Below, in pieces: positions 55,985-64,000 of a DNA stretch of 64,000 nt. The DNA lies in contig NZ_PIZU01000016.1 in NCBI RefSeq assembly GCF_002838065.1, forward strand, positions 25,847 to 89,846, in the 5' to 3' direction. Every line of letters begins with the position of its first letter. Position 1 is the first letter of the stretch. The notes below the pieces were generated by a model. It was given only the letters and a program-made list of their open reading frames with translations. It ran no database searches and was not told the origin of the DNA. Position numbers and translations under genes: made by a program. This DNA comes from Mycobacterium hubeiense (lineage in GTDB: Bacteria > Actinomycetota > Actinomycetes > Mycobacteriales > Mycobacteriaceae).

Positions 55985-57172
55985 TCATGTGCTCATGGTC
56001 GGGTAGGCAGGCAACTCGAAGTCGTCGCGCACACTTCGCGTGAGGATCAGCTCAGCGAGCGGACGGAAGTTCATCGCCCTCATTGCCAGGTTGCGAAACC
56101 AGATACCCAGCCTCGTCTGTGTCGCGAAGACAGGAAGATATTTCTGGGCGGCGTCCTGTTTGGCTTGGACGAAATGGCGCAATCGCGTCTCATAGGCGTC
56201 GAAGGCTCGCCGGTAATCCCCACAGGCACAAACGAGTTCGCCAGCGAGCACATAGGCCTCGGTCATCGCCAAACCGGTGCCCTCGCCAGCCAGCAAGGAG
56301 ACACAGGCGGCGGCGTCGCCGACGAGCGCTGTTCGGCCCCGCGACCAGCGACCCAACCGGATTTGGCTGACGACATCGAAATACAGATCATCGACGCCGT
56401 CCAGCGCTGCAAGGATGTGGGGGCATTCCCAGCCCGCATCACCGAACTCGCGACGCAGAAGGTCCTTGCGCGCCTCAAGGTCCCCGGGGTCGGCGGCGTG
56501 GCGAGAACGGAACACGAACAGAAACAACGTGCGATCCCCCCGCAATGAGAACCGCCCGATAGATCGACCCGGCTCGCTGTAGGTCACGTAGACCAGGTCA
56601 TCGCGGGGCTGATACCCCTCGACAACACAGGCCGCGACCCGGCAGCCCAAATAGTGTTCGACGTCTGACTCGGGCCCGAACGTCAGGCGGCGCACGTTGG
56701 AGTGCAACCCGTCGGCACCGATGACGAGGTCAAAGTCGCGGGACGTGGCTTGGGTGAAGCTGAGACTCACGCCGTTGGGGTGTTCGTCGATCGCGGTGAT
56801 GGAATCGCCGAAGATCGTTTCCACGTCGTTTTCTATCGTCGCGTAGATGGTGGCGGCCAGGTCCCCGCGCGGCAGGCTGATGAAACCGGCGCCCGCTGCG
56901 CGCCGGAATGACTCGACGCCCAGGCTGGCTCGCACCTGATCGTCGGGCCCGACCGAACGGATCGACTGCACCTGATAGCCGGCCTCGCGGATCGCCGCCT
57001 CGATGCCCATCATCTGCGCGATCCGGTAGCCCACCCCCCAGAAATCGATCACGTAGCCGCCTGTGCGAAACTGCGGCGCCCGCTCGATCAAAACCGGCTC
57101 GTGGCCGCTTCGGTGCAGCCAGTGCGCCAGCGACGGGCCCGCCACACCAGCTCCGCTGATCGCGATCTTCAT
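55985..57172 (-). CDS. FAD-dependent monooxygenase
   Basis: The protein has 395 residues. PHBH-fold: the GxGxxG motif is IAISGAGVAGPSLAHWLHRSG (3-23), the DG motif is VIGADGLHSNVRRLTFG and the GD motif is ALVGDAAACVSLLAGEGTG. The substrate is likely aromatic or polyketide-like, and NADPH is the donor. It lies between narI and the trHb operon; a 102-base gap follows upstream. No evident link to nitrate metabolism, apart from position. Confidence 0.9.
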   Translation of the reverse strand: MKIAISGAGVAGPSLAHWLHRSGHEPVLIERAPQFRTGGYVIDFWGVGYRIAQMMGIEAAIREAGYQVQSIRSVGPDDQVRASLGVESFRRAAGAGFISLPRGDLAATIYATIENDVETIFGDSITAIDEHPNGVSLSFTQATSRDFDLVIGADGLHSNVRRLTFGPESDVEHYLGCRVAACVVEGYQPRDDLVYVTYSEPGRSIGRFSLRGDRTLFLFVFRSRHAADPGDLEARKDLLRREFGDAGWECPHILAALDGVDDLYFDVVSQIRLGRWSRGRTALVGDAAACVSLLAGEGTGLAMTEAYVLAGELVCACGDYRRAFDAYETRLRHFVQAKQDAAQKYLPVFATQTRLGIWFRNLAMRAMNFRPLAELILTRSVRDDFELPAYPTMST

Positions 57173-57274
57173 GGCCTCAACTCCAATGACCGATCAGATG
57201 CGATTGTCGATGGCCCCTTGAAGCGTCCTCGATACCAACCGCCGACTGGGATGCATGTGCGGGGAGCAATGAGA

Positions 57275-57679
57275 TCATCCCACCATCAAAGCGTCGAGTT
57301 CGCTCGCGTCAACTTCCCGCAGCCGGCGGTGCATCGCTTTGGCGATTCTGGCGGCCTGAATCTTCGCCCGTTGGGCGACAGGCCCTTGGTACATCTCGTC
57401 GACGGCGGCGTTCCACAGTTGCAGCCAGCGCACAAAGTGGTTGGCGGACAACGGATGCCGCTGGTGAAGCCGCCGATGAACGACTAGAGCGCTGCCGTGG
57501 TAGAGCCCTGCGCGGAACAAAACGGTTTCCCAAAAGTCGCACATCACCGCAAGATGCGACTCGAGGCCTTCGGCCCGTAACTCTGTGAACGGTTCGGCGA
57601 GCAGATCGTCAGCGAACGCCCGCCGGTAGAAGCGCCGCAACAACTTTTCCACGTCTGCACGGCTGGACAGATCCGTCAT
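57275..57679 (-). CDS. group III truncated hemoglobin
   Basis: The protein has 134 residues from ATG 57679. The group III pattern is clear: LLRRFYRRAFADDLLAEPF, DFWETVLFRAGLYHGSALVVHRRLH, then HPLSANHFVRWLQLWNAAVDEM, where the proximal His is in NHFVRWL. It would bind O2 or NO. Start overlaps the upstream methyltransferase stop (ATGA), so the two are coupled. Its place in a DosR-DosS island fits NO/O2 handling. Confidence 0.88.
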   Translation of the reverse strand: MTDLSSRADVEKLLRRFYRRAFADDLLAEPFTELRAEGLESHLAVMCDFWETVLFRAGLYHGSALVVHRRLHQRHPLSANHFVRWLQLWNAAVDEMYQGPVAQRAKIQAARIAKAMHRRLREVDASELDALMVG

Positions 57680-58497
57680 CGCTCGTCCGATTTGTGCGCG
57701 ACGATGGCAACGGCGGTCAAACGGTCGCGATGCTTGCTGAACGTGCGGCGCATGTGAAGCACGCGTCGGCGCGCATCGCGTTGAATGAGCACATTTTTGG
57801 CGAACCGCAACGCACCAAGGATACCCTCGTCGGAAATCAGCCGCCGTGGTTGCAGCAGCGCCATCGGTGCGGTCTCGATGTGGTCGACAAGCAGACCGCG
57901 GGCGGCCAGCAGCTGTCGCCACTCGGCGATGGTGAGCGGACGAGCGTTGACTTTGATCGACTTGGCCAGTGCCTGGCGGATGTCGGTCTTGACATCCTCG
58001 GGCAGCTCATCGGGTGTCAATGCGAGTTCGTGGATGGCGTAGCGGCCGCCGGGCCGCAGTAACCGTGCCGCCTCAGCGACGATGGCCGCCTTTGCTTTAT
58101 CGCCCTGCATAGTCAGCATCGCCTCGCCGACGACAATGTCTGCACTGGCGTCAGGTAGCCCGGTATCCGCCGCTTTGGCGACCCGGACGTCGCCGTATCC
58201 CAAGGTCATCGACCGCACCGCCCGGGCAGCGTCGGGATCCTGCTCAACTCCGATATACGAACGGGGTCGGCGATAAATGATTTCGGCTGCGGTGCGACCC
58301 AGCCCTGGCGCCAGTTCGACCACGTCGCAGGCCGTCACATCGGCCAGCGCTAACAGCTTGTAAGTGAGTTCTGCGCCTCCCGGGCGAAGCACACGCTTGC
58401 CGAGACGAGCCAGCAACCAGTGGCCCTGCACCACATCGTCGTGTCGATTGGCCAATGGCAGAGGCAGATCGGAGTCGGTAGTGTCCCGCGCGGCCAT
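57676..58497 (-). CDS. class I SAM-dependent methyltransferase
   Basis: The protein has 273 residues. Motif I VVELAPGLGRTAAEII (about 59-74), motif III region DASADIVVGEAMLTMQGD and LLRPGGRYAIHEL. A basic C-terminal end (RFAKNVLIQRDARRRVLHMRRTFSKHRDRL) is unusual and may bind lipid or RNA. It starts at 58497, facing the ferredoxin stub across a 50-base gap with a palindrome. It is translated with the truncated hemoglobin. Confidence 0.85.
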   Translation of the reverse strand: MAARDTTDSDLPLPLANRHDDVVQGHWLLARLGKRVLRPGGAELTYKLLALADVTACDVVELAPGLGRTAAEIIYRRPRSYIGVEQDPDAARAVRSMTLGYGDVRVAKAADTGLPDASADIVVGEAMLTMQGDKAKAAIVAEAARLLRPGGRYAIHELALTPDELPEDVKTDIRQALAKSIKVNARPLTIAEWRQLLAARGLLVDHIETAPMALLQPRRLISDEGILGALRFAKNVLIQRDARRRVLHMRRTFSKHRDRLTAVAIVAHKSDER

Positions 58498-58518
58498 TCA
58501 CATCTCCCTCGATGTTTT

Positions 58519-58534
58519 TACAAGTAGAATTGTA
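58519..58534. promoter_or_regulatory. TACAA-N6-TTGTA palindrome in the divergent promoter
   Basis: TACAA (58519-58523) and TTGTA (58530-58534) sit in an AT-rich 50-base gap (unusual here) between the methyltransferase and ferredoxin-stub starts. Symmetry extends further with one mismatch (TTTTTACAA vs TTTATACAA). It is the likely binding site of the HTH regulator encoded at 58682 and would also cover -10 elements. Confidence 0.5.
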
Positions 58535-58547
58535 TAAACTCTAATTC

Positions 58548-58685
58548 ATGACGTACATGATTGGGAAGCCATGTGTCGATGTAATGGACCGGTCGTGCAT
58601 CAAGGAGTGCCCGGTCGACTGCATCTACGCAGGCGCCCGCGCGTTGTACATTCGCCCCGACGGGCTGCCGAGGGCCCAACAGTGA
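58548..58685 (+). pseudogene. fdxA: 7Fe ferredoxin (FdxA type), truncated to 45 residues
   Basis: ATG 58548 encodes MTYMIGKPCVDVMDRSCIKE and then CPVDCIYAGARALYIRPD, the N-terminal half of an FdxA-like ferredoxin. Instead of continuing with the second CxxCxxC cluster and tail (about 60 more residues), it ends GLPRAQQ-stop. Cys9, Cys17, Cys21 and Cys25 remain, so the classical 3Fe/4Fe pair cannot form. Its TGA overlaps the GTG of the HTH regulator (GTGA). FdxA is a DosR-regulon member in M. tuberculosis, which fits this locus. Confidence 0.75.
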
Positions 58686-59311
58686 CTCGCGAAGAGGTGC
58701 TGGCCACGTTGAGGGGTGCGACCAGCGCGTTGACGATCCCGCAGATCGCCGATGAGCTTGGGGTGCATCCCAATACGGTCCGATTCCATCTGGACACCCT
58801 GGTCAGCGATGGCCGGGTCGAACGCGTCGAGCCCGACCACAGGCGCCCAGGCCGACCACCGTTGATGTTCCGCGCCGTGCACGGGATGGATCCCGGCGGG
58901 ACCCGGCGTTACCGAGTGCTCGCCGAGATCCTCACGTTGGCCCTTGCCGGGGACCGCAACGCCAGCGCCAAGGCACTCGAGGCGGGCCGGGCGTGGGCAC
59001 GGCGAGTGACCAGCCCGGCACGCAAGACGCCAGGCGCCCAACAGTCGATCAATCAGCTGGTCGAACTGCTCGACGAGCTAGGGTTCTCACCGCAACGACG
59101 AAAGGCCCACGGACAGCAACAAATTGGACTGCGGCATTGCCCGTTCTTCGAATTGGCGCAGGACCGCTCCACCGTCGTCTGCCCAATCCATCTGGGGCTC
59201 ATGCAGGGGGCGCTGGCGACGTGGCGCGCACCGGTCACGGTTGACCGGCTGGAGCCGTTCGTGGAGCCCGACTTGTGTCTGGCCCACCTCACGCCGGCCG
59301 CGGCATCATGA
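58682..59311 (+). CDS. winged-helix regulator with C-terminal Cys/His motif (SufR/ArsR-like)
   Basis: The protein has 209 residues from GTG 58682. N-terminal HTH: LTIPQIADELGVHPNTVRFHLDTLVSDGRVERV, with a GRPP wing. The C-terminal part carries RHCPFFELAQ, VVCPIHLGLMQGAL and DLCLAHL (three cysteines, first two 14 apart), like the Fe-S or metal binding region of SufR-type regulators. It is probably a redox/Fe-S/NO sensor acting on the ferredoxin-stub promoter. Metal content is inference. Confidence 0.8.
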   Translation: MTREEVLATLRGATSALTIPQIADELGVHPNTVRFHLDTLVSDGRVERVEPDHRRPGRPPLMFRAVHGMDPGGTRRYRVLAEILTLALAGDRNASAKALEAGRAWARRVTSPARKTPGAQQSINQLVELLDELGFSPQRRKAHGQQQIGLRHCPFFELAQDRSTVVCPIHLGLMQGALATWRAPVTVDRLEPFVEPDLCLAHLTPAAAS

Positions 59312-59380
59312 GTCTTGCGTCAGCCCTTGCGGTTGGCGGAATACTGTTGCTGTCCAGCTGAATAGGAGACATACCTACAG

Positions 59381-59722
59381 ATGCAATCAATCTCATTGAT
59401 CGACATGGCCGAACAGAAGCTGACAGAGGCGCGAACCGCGCATAGTGGCCGGGCTGCGCACACTATTTACGGCGGTCATGATCACGAACTGCGGCAGACG
59501 GTCATGGCGTTGGCCGCCGGGCAGGAGCTGGCTGAACACGACAGCCCGGGAGAGGCCACACTTCAGGTACTACACGGCCATGTCCGCCTCCACACGAAAT
59601 CCGATGCGTGGGAAGGCAAGACAGGTGATCACGTAACGATACCGCCCTCGCGCCACGCGTTGACGGCGATTGAAGACTCGGTGATTTTGCTGACGGTCGT
59701 TGCGCAGCTGCCGCGCGCGTAA
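59381..59722 (+). CDS. cupin-fold protein
   Basis: The protein has 113 residues; conserved cupin strand LRQTVMALAAGQELAEHDSPGEATLQVLHGHVRLH, ending in HVTIPPSRHALTAIEDSVILLTVV. Metal ligands His/Glu are partly present (EH, PSRH). Small cupins of this kind often serve as redox- or metal-dependent sensors; role not clear. An AGGAG site (ATAGGAGAC) lies about 15 bases upstream of ATG 59381. Confidence 0.82.
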   Translation: MQSISLIDMAEQKLTEARTAHSGRAAHTIYGGHDHELRQTVMALAAGQELAEHDSPGEATLQVLHGHVRLHTKSDAWEGKTGDHVTIPPSRHALTAIEDSVILLTVVAQLPRA

Positions 59723-59768
59723 TCACGCTGCGCGATGCGACCGCAGAGCGGCTGGTGGGGCTGCCGAA

Positions 59769-60239
59769 TCAGCGCGAGATCATGCGTCTGCCCGGGTGTG
59801 CGGCATGCCATGCTGCGATCGACGCGTCCCACTCCTCGCCATCCAGCGCGGTCAGCGAAGCGGGGAACAGCCCATCCTCCTCCTTGCTGATGTGTACATA
59901 CAGGTCTGAGACCGCGTCGCGAATGGCCTGCTGGCCGTCGGCTGTGGAAACGTCGACCGTGGCGAGCAGTTCGGCCAGCTCACGGTGCTCGCGAACAAGT
60001 GGAGCGATGTGCTCAGCGTACAACTCCTCGCGCGCCATCACCCGAAACAGGCCCGTCTCTTCGCCCCGCCAGTGCGCAGCCAGTTCGGTCGCCATCTCAG
60101 CCAACAGGTGCCGCACCCGGGCCAGGTCGCCCCGATCGATCGCCCGCACCGCCTCCCCGCCCAAGTTGATGGCACGTTCGTGTTCGGCGATGTAATCGCG
60201 CAGCAGCGGCATCTCCCGGCATCCGCAGTAGTGGCACAT
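59769..60239 (-). CDS. hemerythrin-domain protein with N-terminal CxxCxC motif
   Basis: The protein has about 156 residues from ATG 60239. N-terminal MCHYCGCREMPLLRDYIAEH, where C-x2-C-x-C is followed by the first His. The HHE-type histidine/glutamate ligands are in AEHERA, AAHWRGEETGLF, VREHRELAE and LYVHISKEEDGLFP. It would bind O2 or NO at a di-iron site. GGAGG is just before the start. It is divergent from the WS/DGAT gene, with a DosR-box-like palindrome between. Confidence 0.88.
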   Translation of the reverse strand: MCHYCGCREMPLLRDYIAEHERAINLGGEAVRAIDRGDLARVRHLLAEMATELAAHWRGEETGLFRVMAREELYAEHIAPLVREHRELAELLATVDVSTADGQQAIRDAVSDLYVHISKEEDGLFPASLTALDGEEWDASIAAWHAAHPGRRMISR

Positions 60240-60267
60240 CACCTCCAAACGCTACGCGCCTGGCCGT

Positions 60268-60286
60268 TGAGGGCCTTTGGCCCTCA
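60268..60286. promoter_or_regulatory. TGAGGGCC-TTT-GGCCCTCA palindrome, DosR-box-like
   Basis: Perfect 8-base arms with a 3-base centre lie between the divergent hemerythrin (start 60239) and WS/DGAT (start 60381) genes. The core GGGCCTTTGGCCC resembles the DosR consensus GGGACTWWAGTCCC, with one base fewer in the middle. A second, weaker match (GGGACCTTTTCC) is near 60332. DosR itself is encoded 2.2 kb away. Confidence 0.5.
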
Positions 60287-60380
60287 TAATGAGGAGGCCT
60301 TCGGGCAGAGACCTACTGGCCCTTCCAAGTAGGGACCTTTTCCTCTCCCGCGGCGTTCGCCGATAGCAGATGGTGGCTGT

Positions 60381-61793
60381 ATGGAGCTATTGACAACGCT
60401 TGACGCGGGGTTCCTCCAAGCCGAGGACTCTGACCGGCATGTCAGCCTCGCGATCGGCGCCGTGTCCGTGCTTGCAGGACCGATGCCTGATTTCGAATCG
60501 CTGGCCAAAACCCTTGCCGAGCGCATTATGGCGGTGCCGCGGTTCGGGCAGATCCTGCGCACCCAGCCGCTCGATCTCGGCGCTCCGCGATGGGTGGACG
60601 ATACCGACATCGACATCTCCCACCACATTCGACGCTCGGCGCTACCGCGTCCGGGCGACGATGCGGCGTTGTTTCGGTGGGTCGCCGAAGTCATGGAGCG
60701 GCGCCTCGATCGAGACCGGCCACTGTGGGAATGCTGGATCGTCGATGGCCTGGCGCACAACCGGTGGGCAATCTTGATGAAGATCCATCACTGCATCGCC
60801 GACGGGATCGCGGCCACCCGGATGTTGGCCCGGCTCTGCGACGACGTCGCAGGCGACACATTTGCGACCCAGATCCGAGCGGCCCACGAACCAACGGGGG
60901 GCGGATTGCGGATGCCGGCACTCACTCTCAACCCCATCGACTGGATCTCTGGAGCCTGGCGCACATCGCTGGGTGCGACAACCGCCGCCGCTGCGGCCCT
61001 GCAGGGGGCGGTCGAAATCGCCGGTAGCCTGCTTCGCCCGGCGGCGCCGTCATCGCTCACCGGGCCGGTGAGCAACATGCGCCGCTACGCCACCGTCGAG
61101 GTGTCTCTCGAAGACGTCACAAAAGTCTGCGATCGATTCGAGGTGACCGTCAACGACGTTGCCCTGGCAGCAATCACCGACAGCTTCCGCGCGATGCTGA
61201 TACGCCGCGGTGAGACGCCCCAGCGCAATTCGCTACGCACACTGGTGCCGGTTTCGGTGCGGTCCAACGACGCCACCGACAAGGCCGACAACCGTGTCTC
61301 GGTCATGCTTCCGTATCTTCCCGTCGACAAGGCCGACCCCATTTCACAGCTGCGAGCCGTGCATTCGCGACTCACAAGGGCCAAGGCAAGTGGACAACGC
61401 CAAGCCGGCAACATCATCGTCTCCGCCGCCAATGCGATCCCGTTCCCATTCACGGCGTGGACGATTCGGGCATTGACCCGGCTACCCCAACGTGGCGTCG
61501 TCACCTTGGCGACGAACGTGCCCGGCCCACGGAAACGCTTGCGCGTCATGGGACGTGAAGTCATTCGGCTGCTCCCGATTCCGCCGTTGGCATTGCAACT
61601 GCGGACTGGGGTTGCGATTTTGAGCTACGCCGACCACCTCGCGTTCGGCATCATCGGCGACTACGACGCCGCGCCCGACGTCGATGAGCTTGCCCGCGGC
61701 ATCCAACGGGCAGTCGCACGTCTAACGGCCGTCAGCGCTGGCCACTGGCGTTCCACGCCGGTGGGGACTCTCGCGCTCGTACAAGGAGGTTGA
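60381..61793 (+). CDS. wax ester synthase/diacylglycerol acyltransferase (WS/DGAT)
   Basis: The protein has 470 residues. The condensation-type active site is HHCIADG (His136, His137, Asp141, Gly142). PLWECWIVDGL precedes it and the C-terminal NVPGPRKRLRVMG and YADHLAFGIIGDYDA are WS/DGAT signatures. It esterifies acyl-CoA to diacylglycerol or fatty alcohol, storing lipid. M. tuberculosis Tgs1 is a DosR-regulated example. It is followed 7 bases later by a PPOX gene, probably co-transcribed. Confidence 0.93.
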   Translation: MELLTTLDAGFLQAEDSDRHVSLAIGAVSVLAGPMPDFESLAKTLAERIMAVPRFGQILRTQPLDLGAPRWVDDTDIDISHHIRRSALPRPGDDAALFRWVAEVMERRLDRDRPLWECWIVDGLAHNRWAILMKIHHCIADGIAATRMLARLCDDVAGDTFATQIRAAHEPTGGGLRMPALTLNPIDWISGAWRTSLGATTAAAAALQGAVEIAGSLLRPAAPSSLTGPVSNMRRYATVEVSLEDVTKVCDRFEVTVNDVALAAITDSFRAMLIRRGETPQRNSLRTLVPVSVRSNDATDKADNRVSVMLPYLPVDKADPISQLRAVHSRLTRAKASGQRQAGNIIVSAANAIPFPFTAWTIRALTRLPQRGVVTLATNVPGPRKRLRVMGREVIRLLPIPPLALQLRTGVAILSYADHLAFGIIGDYDAAPDVDELARGIQRAVARLTAVSAGHWRSTPVGTLALVQGG

Positions 61794-61799
61794 TCGAAA

Positions 61800-62252
61800 A
61801 TGCCGAAGGGACAAGCCCTTGAGGTACTCAATCGCAGACAGTGCCTGGATCGGTTGCAGACCGTGCGGGTGGGCCGTCTGGTATTCACCGAGGACGGTCT
61901 GCCCGCAGTGCAGCCCGTGAATTTCGGCGTGTGGCGCGAAGACGTGGTGATCCGGGTTGCCGGCGGTGCGAAGCTGGCGGCCGCCACGAATAACCTCGTC
62001 GTCGCGTTCCAGGCCGACGAATTGGATCCCGACCTGCGCACCGGCTGGAGCGTCACCGTTGTCGGGCACGCACAGCCCATTACCGATGTGAGCGAATTGG
62101 TGGAAGTGGCCGGAACGTTCGTGCAGCCGTGGGTCGACGGTCGGCGCGACCATTTCATCCGGATCCGGACCGAGAAGATGACCGGGCGGCAATTCCGTGA
62201 GCCTGGCGTACCTCAGTACAAGAGCGCGACCGGGAGCACGGCCTCGTCGTGA
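61800..62252 (+). CDS. pyridoxamine 5'-phosphate oxidase-fold protein
   Basis: The protein has 150 residues from ATG 61800 (AAGGAGG upstream). Split-barrel fold: LDRLQTVRVGRLVFTEDGLPAVQPVNFGVWREDVVIR, then NLVVAFQADELDPDLRTGWSVTVVGHAQ, and IRIRTEKMTGRQF. M. tuberculosis Rv3129 (DosR regulon) is of the same type. Likely flavin or F420 binding; substrate unknown. Confidence 0.85.
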   Translation: MPKGQALEVLNRRQCLDRLQTVRVGRLVFTEDGLPAVQPVNFGVWREDVVIRVAGGAKLAAATNNLVVAFQADELDPDLRTGWSVTVVGHAQPITDVSELVEVAGTFVQPWVDGRRDHFIRIRTEKMTGRQFREPGVPQYKSATGSTASS

Positions 62253-62261
62253 GGTACAGCG

Positions 62262-62495
62262 ATGGCGCTGACTGAGTCGCCGGTGGGGTTCGACTGCACG
62301 ATGGCCGGATTGGCGACCTGCCCGATGACGCACGTCACCGAACTCGAGGCCGGCCGTGGGATCCTTCGCGAGATCAGCGGACGAAAGACGATGCCGCAGG
62401 TGTTAATCCGAGTCGGAATCGCGCCGTCGATTGAGAACAAACCGGCGCCCACGCCGAGGCGGGCACTGCGGGAGGTCTTGGAGTTTCGCCCGTGA
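62262..62495 (+). pseudogene. C-terminal remnant of an Acg-type nitroreductase
   Basis: The product (77 residues) contains TMAGLATCPMTHVTELEAGR and MPQVLIRVGIAPSIENKPAPTPRRALREVLEFRP. This corresponds to the last quarter of DosR-regulon nitroreductase-like proteins (Rv3131/Acg/Rv3127 type, normally about 330 residues). The N-terminal three quarters are absent. It may be translated as a short protein but has lost the FMN-binding fold. Confidence 0.7.
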
Positions 62496-62577
62496 TCCCC
62501 AGACGACTGCCGCATGATGAGGTAGTTATTCCGCATGGGCAGCCTCGTTCCCACGGCTTCGAATGGAAGGTCTGGTA

Positions 62578-64000
<1,423 letters not shown>

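Overview
The window reads as chromosome of a fast-growing mycobacterium (Mycolicibacterium-type). The evidence is high G+C with near-saturated G/C third codon positions, and many ATGA/GTGA/TGATG start-stop overlaps. It also carries marker families: an antigen 85-type mycolyltransferase, a metallothionein of the MymT kind, a hemophore-related secreted protein, a mycofactocin-type SDR paired with a P450, a PrrB-like kinase, and DosR/DosS. I saw no rRNA, tRNA, CRISPR array or complete IS element. Family assignments come from reading motifs and from memory of the families; no database search was possible.

Layout. 1-11 kb is a conserved housekeeping block that recalls the M. tuberculosis treS/mak-fusA2 neighbourhood. 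It holds an acyl-CoA dehydrogenase (cut by the window edge), maltokinase and trehalose synthase, an HTH protein, a HugZ-like protein, a short metallothionein gene (5298-5471), an orotate-PRTase-like enzyme, a PPOX/F420 protein, a TetR regulator, a hydrolase and an EF-G-like GTPase. 11-24 kb is metabolic. It contains a frameshifted P450, a DMT transporter, and a complete amino-acid catabolic unit (PucR regulator and MHS permease divergent from MmsA and a class III transaminase, with a 7+14+7 palindrome between). It also has a DUF2236/MpaB gene flanked by two related small membrane proteins, and glycerate kinase behind short ORFs. 24-48 kb is accessory: rhomboid, GtrA, SDRs, secreted small proteins, an orphan PrrB-like kinase, an SDR-P450 operon with a perfect 16-bp palindrome next to a divergent TetR gene, a hemophore gene with an internal stop, nitrobindin, a LipE-like hydrolase, acyl-CoA carboxylase, VapB with a truncated VapC, a CocE-like hydrolase, an Ag85 homologue and a GMC oxidoreductase.

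48-64 kb is a low-oxygen/nitrate/NO island. narK-narGHJI (nitrate uptake and respiration) is followed by an FAD monooxygenase, group III truncated hemoglobin, methyltransferase, a truncated 7Fe-ferredoxin gene coupled to a cysteine-containing HTH regulator, cupin, hemerythrin, WS/DGAT (wax ester/triacylglycerol synthase), a PPOX protein, an Acg-nitroreductase remnant, then devR (dosR) and the start of devS (dosS). The genes together suggest sensing of O2/NO/redox through DosS-DosR, nitrate as alternative acceptor, NO/O2-binding proteins, and lipid storage during non-growth.

A recurring theme is gene decay. At least seven loci look broken or trimmed: P450 frameshift at about 11.86 kb, TetR without HTH at 23.2 kb, hemophore nonsense codon at 35.1 kb, PPOX stub at 37.0 kb, VapC stub at 39.8 kb, ferredoxin stub at 58.6 kb and Acg stub at 62.3 kb. 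In addition, a compensated double frameshift lies inside the CocE-like gene at about 41.0 kb. A 20-bp palindromic element, GCGTCAACNNNNGCTGACGC, occurs three times between genes.
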